From assembly GCA_947499925.1 (NCBI GenBank), contig CANMQR010000059.1, positions 1-5,584 on the forward strand: 5,584 nucleotides of DNA, read 5' to 3'. The DNA comes from Neisseriaceae bacterium (lineage in GTDB: Bacteria; Pseudomonadota; Gammaproteobacteria; Burkholderiales; UBA11063). The position numbers were made by a program, and so were the translations under genes. Each line of letters starts with the position of its first letter. The first letter of the stretch is position 1. Under the pieces are notes generated by a model, which saw only the letters and a list, made by a program, of their open reading frames with translations, was not told where the DNA came from and made no database searches. Shown piece after piece: positions 1 through 5,584 of the stretch.

Positions 1-1253
1 ATAGATAGAGCAAGTCCCGCATGTTTAAAAGGCCCAATAAAAGCTAGATTCATTAATTGAGTACAAATAAGCACAAAAACTGCAATTTTAACCGGGGTTT
101 TTATATCTTGATTGGCATAAAAACCAGGCCCAAAAACTTTAACCAAGATTATCCCAGTTAAACCAACAGCATAAGCAATCAAAGCCCTATTTGTCATTGC
201 TACATCAAATAAGCCAAATTTACCATGCATAAATAGTGTCATGGTAAGCTCTTTTGCAGTCATTGCCAAACCAACAGTTGCAGGTAATGCCATTAATAAA
301 CATAACCGCACCCCCCAGTCCATGGTTTTAGAAAATTCAAGTGTATTTTTATTACTTGCGTGTTTTGATAAGCTCGGTAACAAAATTGTACCTAAGGCAA
401 CTCCCAAAACCCCTGTTGGAAATTCCATTAATCGATCAGCATAATACATCCACGATACACTACCACTAGGTAAGTATGAAGCAAAAATAGTATTTATAAC
501 TAAACTAATTTGTGAAATTGACATCGCAAATATGGCTGGTACCATAAGTCTAACCACACGCCAAACCGCACTGTTACGAAAATCAATACGTGGCATTACT
601 AGCATATCTATTTTCCGTAGGAAAGGTAATTGAAAACTTAGTTGAAGTATTCCACCAACAAATACAGCAGCAGCAATTGCCATAATAGGTGGATTAAAAT
701 AATGTCTTAGTAATAAGGCAAAGATAAGCCATGTTAGATTAAGTATAGTTGGCGTAAATGCTGATATTGAAAATTTACCCCAAGTATTTAGTACCCCACT
801 AACAAGAGATGCTATAGATATAAAAAATATATACGGAAATGTTATTCTAAGTAACATAACCGTTAGGTGAAATTTCTGAGGATCAGTAGTAAAACCAGGA
901 GCTGTAATTAAAATCACAGCCCCAGCAAATACTATCCCTAGAATAGTAAAAAAGATTAGTACCAGTGCTAACAAACCAGTAACACTCGCTACAAAATCAC
1001 GAGTCTCCTCATGAGTTCTTTTATTTTTATATTCTGCGAGAACTGGTACAAATGCCTGAGAGAAAGCCCCTTCAGCAAATATACGCCTTAGTAAATTTGG
1101 TAACTTAAACGCTACCAAAAACGCATCACTAGCAAATCCAGCGCCAAAGTAACGCGCCATAACCATATCACGCATAAATCCAATTATGCGTGATATTAAA
1201 GTCATACCACTTACATTAATAAGCGAACGAAATAAACTTTTTGGCTGTGCCAT
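1..1253 (-). CDS. murJ: Lipid II flippase MurJ (MviN), C-terminus cut by window edge
   Basis: MurJ is an inner-membrane protein of the MOP exporter superfamily that moves lipid II from the cytoplasmic to the periplasmic face for peptidoglycan synthesis. Translating the minus strand from the ATG at 1253-1251 gives 417 open codons up to the edge. The family is about 510 residues long, so roughly the last 90-100 are missing. The N-terminal signature is plain: [19 protein letters not shown], then [19 protein letters not shown]. The residues matching E. coli Arg18, Arg24, Asp39 and Arg52, which are important for flipping, are Arg22, Arg28, Asp43 and Arg56 here. Further on are [26 protein letters not shown] and [10 protein letters not shown], all close to E. 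coli from memory. The N-terminus is about four residues longer than in E. coli. The start overlaps the stop of the cytochrome b561 gene by one base (TAATG), with only a weak upstream GAG, so translational coupling is likely. Identification is near certain. Confidence 0.97.
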   Translation of the reverse strand, partial: MAQPKSLFRSLINVSGMTLISRIIGFMRDMVMARYFGAGFASDAFLVAFKLPNLLRRIFAEGAFSQAFVPVLAEYKNKRTHEETRDFVASVTGLLALVLIFFTILGIVFAGAVILITAPGFTTDPQKFHLTVMLLRITFPYIFFISIASLVSGVLNTWGKFSISAFTPTILNLTWLIFALLLRHYFNPPIMAIAAAVFVGGILQLSFQLPFLRKIDMLVMPRIDFRNSAVWRVVRLMVPAIFAMSISQISLVINTIFASYLPSGSVSWMYYADRLMEFPTGVLGVALGTILLPSLSKHASNKNTLEFSKTMDWGVRLCLLMALPATVGLAMTAKELTMTLFMHGKFGLFDVAMTNRALIAYAVGLTGIILVKVFGPGFYANQDIKTPVKIAVFVLICTQLMNLAFIGPFKHAGLALS

Positions 1254-1789
1254 TACTTCTCGTTTTTATTGCACATATTTGGTATCATTCGACGTAATAG
1301 CCTATCTTTAAGAAAATAGTGATGAATTATCGCAATTGCCGCATGCCCAAAAGCTAAGAAAATAATAGCATGAGCAAGCCACAAATGAAACTCTTTCATT
1401 ATATGTGTTACAGCTTTTGGATATTCCCCAATAATTGTAGGTATTGGAATAACACCAAGAAAACTCAATGGGTAACCATGAGCTTCAGTCATCAAAATAC
1501 CACCAACTGGGATTAAAATCATTAATATATAAAGTAATATTTGCCCAACAACCGCAGCAAACTGCTCAGTTTCAGACACTTGTGGTAATTTGTGTGGATA
1601 TTTACTAGTAAAACGCCAAATTATACGAAGTACTACCAGGAGTAAGATTGTAAGCCCTATTTGCTTATGCAAATTATATAGACTACTAGCATCAAGCGTA
1701 AGGCCTAAAATATAATTACCTATTATCAGTAATGCAATACTCCAATGTAGAAATTTAGCTACTGGATTATAGTTATTAACGTGTGCCAT
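1253..1789 (-). CDS. Cytochrome b561 (CybB/YceJ type)
   Basis: This encodes a small di-haem b-type cytochrome of the inner membrane, of the family whose E. coli member CybB oxidises ubiquinol and passes electrons to superoxide. It has 178 residues, normal for the family, and is built as four hydrophobic helices. Histidines at the expected places for two haems are His15 (FLHW), His41 (NLHKQIG), His135 (EFHLW) and His149 (FGHAA). The ending IIHHYFLKD, followed by LLRRMIP, is typical of the family. I chose the ATG at 1789-1787 because AAGGAG lies 7 nt upstream and the protein then begins [16 protein letters not shown]. An in-frame TTG at 1807 would add six residues but would place this Shine-Dalgarno inside the coding region. 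The first 14 bases overlap the end of the CLC gene, and its stop shares a base with the murJ start. The E. coli paralogue YceJ sits beside YceI, and a YceI gene is also present in this cluster. The physiological electron donor cannot be told from sequence. Confidence 0.93.
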   Translation of the reverse strand: MAHVNNYNPVAKFLHWSIALLIIGNYILGLTLDASSLYNLHKQIGLTILLLVVLRIIWRFTSKYPHKLPQVSETEQFAAVVGQILLYILMILIPVGGILMTEAHGYPLSFLGVIPIPTIIGEYPKAVTHIMKEFHLWLAHAIIFLAFGHAAIAIIHHYFLKDRLLRRMIPNMCNKNEK

Positions 1790-3068
1790 GATATTTCTCC
1801 TTATCAATATATATTAAAACTTGCTGGTGATATACGCTATCACCAAATATTTTAGCAATTTTACTTGCGATTAGTGAACATAAAATCAGTGGCAGGGCAA
1901 AATGTTCTGTATCTGAAACTATAGACATCACCATAATAACAGCAGTAATTGGAGCACCAGTTATGGCAGACAAAAACCCCACCATCCCCAGAAGATACAA
2001 TTGTTGAAGTGGTAAAATTGGTATTATACGATGAACTAAATCCATAATTCCCAACCCAATTGATAATGCAGTTGAAAAATACCCACCCGGTACCCCACCG
2101 GCAACTGAGAAAATCGACCCTAAAGCCTTAGATATCCCAAAGTACCACGGAGTATTTAGTGTAGCGTTTAAAAAATGACTACTATCAATTGCCCCATTAC
2201 CAAAAGATAATCCACCGGTGAAAATTCCAAGAGCTGCAACTAAAAGCCCAAAAATTCCAGCAGCTAATATTTTATTTTCTTTTTTCCAGATACAAAACTT
2301 GGAATTACGTCCCACACTTACAAAAACCATTAACCATGTATATAAAGCACCACAGATTCCACATATTATGCCAGATGCAATAGAAAAAACCATCATTTGC
2401 CATGAATACTCAAAGCTATTAACACCAATAGACCCCATATAGGAATAGTTACCAGAGACTAAAACCGTAAAACACCCAGCAATACCAATACCTGAGAGTA
2501 AAAATACATTTATCCTATGATTACTTTGCCCAATATATTCCTCAATAGCAAAAACAATCCCACCCAAAGGTGCATTAAATGCTGTAGCTACACCAACTCC
2601 AGCGCCGATCCTAATTAGAAGTTTACGTCTATTTTCTGAAATATTTCTCATTGAGGCAAATATTGAAGAGCAAATCTGGATAGTTGCCCCTTCGCGCCCA
2701 AGTGATGCTCCAGATAAAATACTCATTATAGTTAAAATCACCTTTCCAAACATGGTTTTTAGCGAATAAGTATTCTGTAATTCGGGTTTATCAAATACAT
2801 CTAGAGCATAACCTTGAGGCAATCCACTACCCCCAGCATAGGGGAAATAGCGCGTCAGTAAATACACAATAAGCATAAAAAATAATGGAATATAAACTAA
2901 TACCCAATAATTAAGATAATGAAATATATATAAGCAAGCATCACTTGCCTTATTTGTAGCCCCAGAGAATAATCCACTCAAAATTCCAGTAAATGCACAT
3001 AGAGCAAAAAACTGGATATTAAATAAAACAGCTTTACTAGTCAAATATCGCCTAAGTCTAATTACCAC
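1776..3068 (-). CDS. CLC-family chloride channel / Cl-/H+ antiporter
   Basis: This encodes a 430-residue polytopic inner-membrane protein of the CLC family with no C-terminal CBS domains. The three anion-filter regions can be found: GSGLPQ at residues 80-85 (Ser81 matches the chloride-binding serine), GREGA at 124-128 (Glu126 matches the gating glutamate), and GGYFST at 328-333 where GxFxP is usual. FNAPLGG (164-170) is followed by Glu176-Glu177, matching the intracellular proton-path glutamates of E. coli ClcA. Tyr413 (SVYHQ) matches the inner-gate tyrosine. Both glutamates being present favours a Cl-/H+ antiporter over a passive channel; this is inference from the family. The GREGA and GGYFST variants replace the usual proline at two filter positions. 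The start is taken as GTG at 3068-3066, preceded by GGAA at 8 nt and overlapping the end of the patatin gene by 11 nt. No nearby ATG competes, but the exact start is uncertain. A fluoride-exporting CLC is unlikely because the Ser and Tyr ligands are kept. Confidence 0.92.
   Translation of the reverse strand: MVIRLRRYLTSKAVLFNIQFFALCAFTGILSGLFSGATNKASDACLYIFHYLNYWVLVYIPLFFMLIVYLLTRYFPYAGGSGLPQGYALDVFDKPELQNTYSLKTMFGKVILTIMSILSGASLGREGATIQICSSIFASMRNISENRRKLLIRIGAGVGVATAFNAPLGGIVFAIEEYIGQSNHRINVFLLSGIGIAGCFTVLVSGNYSYMGSIGVNSFEYSWQMMVFSIASGIICGICGALYTWLMVFVSVGRNSKFCIWKKENKILAAGIFGLLVAALGIFTGGLSFGNGAIDSSHFLNATLNTPWYFGISKALGSIFSVAGGVPGGYFSTALSIGLGIMDLVHRIIPILPLQQLYLLGMVGFLSAITGAPITAVIMVMSIVSDTEHFALPLILCSLIASKIAKIFGDSVYHQQVLIYIDKEKYHGTR
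1797..1802 (-). promoter_or_regulatory. Shine-Dalgarno AAGGAG deciding the cytochrome b561 start
   Basis: On the minus strand AAGGAG is followed by a 7-nt spacer and then ATG at 1789. It is the strongest ribosome binding site in the window. It lies inside the last codons of the CLC gene and argues for the ATG at 1789 over the TTG at 1807. Confidence 0.85.
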
Positions 3069-4248
3069 GATTATAGTTCCGGTTTTTAGTTATAGTATGT
3101 ATAATTTTATCAATTAATTCCTTATTTTCATCTAACATTTTATCAGCAAATTTGATTATCTCCTGCAGATTTTTGTCTCCAGTATTAGTCGGACTCATAG
3201 AGTTTTCAGGAATACTATTGATCCTAAAATAAGAAATCTTATCATTAAAACGTGAGGCATCACGCAAATATTGTTCAAGAAAATCAATATATAACTTACT
3301 ACTTAGCGCTGGAGCACTAAATAAATACTGATATATACCATATAGACCAAACCCAAACATACTACGATAGTCATATTTAATTCCCTCAGTGCCTCCATTC
3401 CCAATCAAAATCATATTTAGTTTCTTATTAGGAAATAAAATCTGCATCTGTAATAAAACTTGTAAAATAGGATTATTAAGAATTACTGCAGGGTCAATAA
3501 ATAAATGATCACGCCCTTTCAAGCGAAATGCTACTGGTGGAAATAACATCGGTGGACTTGATGCGCCATTTATCAAATCCTTGGTTAAGTAATTATCATT
3601 TGAATGCCCATGTGGTGGGTTCCAGTTTTTAACAATTTGGAGGTTATTTTCATCAATATTATATACTGGAATTAATATATTACCTTTTAGTTCACCAAGA
3701 GTTGTATCACCAAAAAATTCTTCCAATACTTTAATCTTATTATCTGGCAAGAATCTTGGAGCAAATAAGCCAAACATAGTTAAAAATTGATGATACCAAG
3801 GTGATGAAAACATACGACTTGCATGATTGTAATAATTATCACGAACTTCAGTTGCTGAGAATCTGTAACCACCTTTATCATCTCCTACCATAAGACTTGA
3901 TACGGAAATCGCCCCTGTTGATGCCCCTGAGGCAAAATCAAATAATTCGCCAATCTTTTTCCCAGTTTTTTCTTCAATATAAGATAAGACATGAAGGGGG
4001 ATAAGACCACGTAATCCACCACCAGTTAGAATCAAAACATTTATTTCATCAGTATGCTCAAACTGTTCAAGTATTTGATTATGTGTTTTTAAAGATTTAT
4101 CACCAACTATAACATCCCGCTCAGTAGGTAATAAATATTTACGGGTTAAATAATTCAGATAAATTATAACGGCTACTGAATAAGTTATCCAATATAGAAA
4201 AATAGCAATAATTATAAAGTCTGACATCATTCCACCATGAGTATGCAT
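3058..4248 (-). CDS. Membrane-anchored patatin-like phospholipase
   Basis: This encodes a 396-residue protein. After a short polar N-terminus there is a hydrophobic segment at about residues 11-33, a likely signal anchor, followed by positively charged LTRKYL. The patatin domain starts near residue 69. The glycine-rich oxyanion-hole motif is GGGLRG (76-81), and the nucleophile elbow is GASTG (108-112) with Ser110. The catalytic Asp252 is in IDPAVILNNP, where DGG or DGA is usual. Order and spacing fit the Ser-Asp dyad lipid acyl hydrolases, and the stretch LIPLHVLSYIEEKTGKKI resembles plant-patatin and CapV-type bacterial members. It probably hydrolyses acyl chains of membrane lipids, but substrate and specificity cannot be read from sequence. 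The positive-inside rule (LTRKYL after the segment) suggests the catalytic domain may face the cytoplasm. The ATG at 4248 has GTGGG 5 nt upstream; ATGs at residues 7 and 8 are alternatives with poorer spacing. It is 30 nt downstream of sppA and overlaps the CLC gene by 11 nt. Confidence 0.9.
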   Translation of the reverse strand: MHTHGGMMSDFIIIAIFLYWITYSVAVIIYLNYLTRKYLLPTERDVIVGDKSLKTHNQILEQFEHTDEINVLILTGGGLRGLIPLHVLSYIEEKTGKKIGELFDFASGASTGAISVSSLMVGDDKGGYRFSATEVRDNYYNHASRMFSSPWYHQFLTMFGLFAPRFLPDNKIKVLEEFFGDTTLGELKGNILIPVYNIDENNLQIVKNWNPPHGHSNDNYLTKDLINGASSPPMLFPPVAFRLKGRDHLFIDPAVILNNPILQVLLQMQILFPNKKLNMILIGNGGTEGIKYDYRSMFGFGLYGIYQYLFSAPALSSKLYIDFLEQYLRDASRFNDKISYFRINSIPENSMSPTNTGDKNLQEIIKFADKMLDENKELIDKIIHTITKNRNYNRGN

Positions 4249-4278
4249 TTAAACCCACTTCTAAATCGGTTATCTCAA

Positions 4279-5217
4279 TCAGTTGATGGTAGCTAAATTA
4301 TCCAACGAAACAGCTTGTTTGGCACCACCGACCATACTAACACCTAGCTTTTTTGCAATTCTATCAACTGGATCTTCGTCAGGAGTGAAATCAACAATAT
4401 TCTGTGATTTATACTCAGTTCGTACCAAAGAATCAACTGATGCAAAGCCATCAATAAGTCCAAGCTTGATAGCATCTTCCCCTATCCAATAACGCCCAGA
4501 AAATAAGTCTGGATCATCATGTAGACGTTTACCACGACCTTGTTTTACTGCGTTGGTAAACTGTTCATGAATCTTATCCATCATATCTTGCTGCATAGCA
4601 TTTTGTTCAGAATTCGCTGGAATAAAAGGATAACCCATAGCTTTATTGCGTCCCGAGATTATCAAACGGCTATCAACTCCGATCTTATCCATTAAACCAT
4701 TTAGTCCAAACCCTGTATAAATAACTCCGATAGAACCAACTATACTTGATGGGTTAGCATAAATTTTATTCGCCGCACTAGCAATATAGTAACACCCAGA
4801 AGCACAAACCTCTTCAACCACTACATCAATTGGTTTTTTAGGATATAGTTTACGTAAGCGCAGTATTTCATTATATACCATATTAGAATATACTGGAGAC
4901 CCACCAGGTGAATTAGCCTCAATAATTACTGCTTTGGTTTTATCATCTTCCATCGCATCTTTTAACCCATCACGTAAATGTTCATAGGTTTTATTTTCGT
5001 CACTAATCACCCCAGTTAATTTAACTAGCGCAATTTGTTGACCACTTTTTTTAGGTTCAATATCTTTTTTGCCAAAAATAGCCAATAAACCTCCGGCAAT
5101 TATTACTAGCCAAATAATCCGAAAAAATATTTTCCAACGCCTAGTACGTCTTTGTTCTTTAATCGTCTCTAAAACCATTTTTTCAATTATTGAGTGCTCA
5201 AATTTATTCATATCCAT
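4279..5217 (-). CDS. sppA: Signal peptide peptidase SppA, short form (S49 serine protease)
   Basis: SppA is a membrane-bound serine protease that cleaves leftover signal peptides and other membrane-embedded peptides. This 312-residue protein is the short, single-domain form, about half the size of E. coli SppA, so it probably acts as an oligomer. A charged cytoplasmic N-terminus (EQRRTRRWK) leads into one membrane helix at about residues 30-48, placing the catalytic domain in the periplasm. The nucleophile is Ser140 in VCASGCYYIASAA, and the general base is Lys192 in SGRNKAMGYPF. These match the Ser/Lys dyad of the Bacillus short SppA. NSPGGSPVYS (102-111) and SSIVGSIGVI (157-166) are family hallmarks. 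Cysteines at 138 and 142 flank the serine; the second replaces the usual glycine of ASGG. The ATG at 5217 lies 4 nt after the yceI stop, so the genes are probably co-transcribed. A second ATG two codons later is possible. Full-length by comparison with short family members. Confidence 0.95.
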   Translation of the reverse strand: MDMNKFEHSIIEKMVLETIKEQRRTRRWKIFFRIIWLVIIAGGLLAIFGKKDIEPKKSGQQIALVKLTGVISDENKTYEHLRDGLKDAMEDDKTKAVIIEANSPGGSPVYSNMVYNEILRLRKLYPKKPIDVVVEEVCASGCYYIASAANKIYANPSSIVGSIGVIYTGFGLNGLMDKIGVDSRLIISGRNKAMGYPFIPANSEQNAMQQDMMDKIHEQFTNAVKQGRGKRLHDDPDLFSGRYWIGEDAIKLGLIDGFASVDSLVRTEYKSQNIVDFTPDEDPVDRIAKKLGVSMVGGAKQAVSLDNLATIN

Positions 5218-5221
5218 AATT

Positions 5222-5584
5222 TTATTTACCTTTATTTATCATTGCTTCTACTTCAATATCCAATTGCACTTCATCACTAATACTCGGGATATAAGTTGTC
5301 ATTTTATAATCGCTACGCATTATACTAGTTTTTGCACTAAACCCTGCGGTCTTTAAAGTAGTAATTGGATCAACCCCAACTTTATTAAAAGTTACATTTA
5401 ATACTACTGGTTTTGTTACTCCATGAAGAGTTAGATTACCCTCAACAGTTCCAGTATTTTTATCCGTCATTATAACTTTAGTACTCACAAAGGTAGCTTT
5501 AGGATATTTTTTAACATCAAGAAATGCAGAACCTAGCATATTATAATCAAGTTTTGCTATCCCCGTAATACTCTTTGCCATATC
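5222..5584 (-). CDS. YceI-family periplasmic lipid-binding protein, N-terminus cut by window edge
   Basis: YceI-like proteins are lipocalin-like beta barrels of about 190 residues, usually exported to the periplasm, that bind long polyisoprenoids such as ubiquinone precursors. Here the last 120 residues are visible, and the frame stays open to the right edge. The methionine encoded at 5581 is almost certainly internal, since the domain is already under way (GSAFLDVKKYPKATF). Family hallmarks in order are FLDVKKYPKATFVSTK, GNLTLHGVTKPVVLNV, AGFSAKTSIMRSDY and SDEVQLDIEVEA at the C-terminus. The signal peptide and the first third of the barrel lie outside the window. The gene ends 4 nt before sppA. 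In E. coli, yceI is next to the cytochrome b561 gene yceJ; here a cytochrome b561 gene occurs in the same run but four genes downstream. Confidence 0.93.
   Translation of the reverse strand, partial: DMAKSITGIAKLDYNMLGSAFLDVKKYPKATFVSTKVIMTDKNTGTVEGNLTLHGVTKPVVLNVTFNKVGVDPITTLKTAGFSAKTSIMRSDYKMTTYIPSISDEVQLDIEVEAMINKGK
5229..5233 (-). promoter_or_regulatory. Probable sppA ribosome binding site inside the yceI 3' end
   Basis: AAAGG on the minus strand lies in the last codons of yceI, 11 nt before the sppA ATG. The spacing is long for a Shine-Dalgarno, so it may work together with coupling from yceI translation. Confidence 0.45.

Noticed and set aside
241..444. Open plus-strand frame inside murJ
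   Set aside because: It is antisense to strongly conserved MurJ coding sequence and its product resembles nothing; the same applies to the plus-strand frames at 2218-2442, 4283-4492 and 5069-5356.
1790..1807. TTG at 1807 as the cytochrome b561 start
   Set aside because: It would put a perfect AAGGAG inside the gene; the ATG at 1789 has ideal spacing from that site and fits the family N-terminus.
1776..3068. CLC-F fluoride exporter, possibly with a fluoride riboswitch
   Set aside because: The chloride-type GSGLP serine and the inner-gate tyrosine are kept, and there is no room for a riboswitch in the 11-nt overlap upstream.
3058..4248. Patatin as a CapV-type effector of a CBASS anti-phage system
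   Set aside because: The fold resembles CapV, but no CD-NTase, Cap2/Cap3 or other defence gene is next to it, and the neighbours are envelope housekeeping genes.
4249..4278. Terminator or promoter in the only real intergenic gap, between sppA and the patatin gene
   Set aside because: The 30 bases contain no GC-rich inverted repeat with a T-run and are too short for a recognisable full promoter; only a weak GTGGG ribosome site is seen.

Overview
The window is about 35% G+C by a count of one line. It is packed with protein-coding genes, all on the minus strand, so the biological order runs from right to left. The MurJ protein is very close to the enterobacterial form. The SppA active-site region (CASG.YY) and the combination of YceI with cytochrome b561 are proteobacterial. 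The best guess is an AT-rich gamma- or betaproteobacterium with a compact genome; the sequence alone does not let me name the genus.

In transcription order: (1) the C-terminal part of a YceI-family periplasmic lipid-binding protein, cut by the right edge (5222-5584); (2) a short, membrane-anchored SppA-type signal peptide peptidase (4279-5217); (3) a patatin-like phospholipase with an N-terminal membrane segment (3058-4248); (4) a CLC chloride channel or Cl-/H+ antiporter (1776-3068); (5) a four-helix cytochrome b561 of the CybB/YceJ type (1253-1789); (6) the lipid II flippase MurJ, cut by the left edge (1-1253).

The junctions are very tight: a 4-nt gap, a 30-nt gap, an 11-nt overlap, a 14-nt overlap and a 1-nt TAATG stop/start overlap. 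I see no terminator-like hairpin or promoter between the genes. This suggests one transcription unit with translational coupling, whose promoter lies beyond the right edge. Every product is membrane-bound or periplasmic, so the shared theme is the cell envelope: peptidoglycan precursor export (MurJ), cleavage of membrane-embedded peptides (SppA), lipid hydrolysis (patatin), anion/proton exchange (CLC) and membrane redox or isoprenoid handling (cytochrome b561 and YceI).

I find no RNA gene, CRISPR array, insertion sequence, notable repeat or defence-system signature. No stretch longer than 30 bases lacks a gene. The most interesting points are the unusual gene neighbourhood, the membrane-anchored patatin with a DPA in place of the usual DG[GA] motif, and the altered CLC selectivity-filter motifs. 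None of these amounts to a clearly new system on this evidence.
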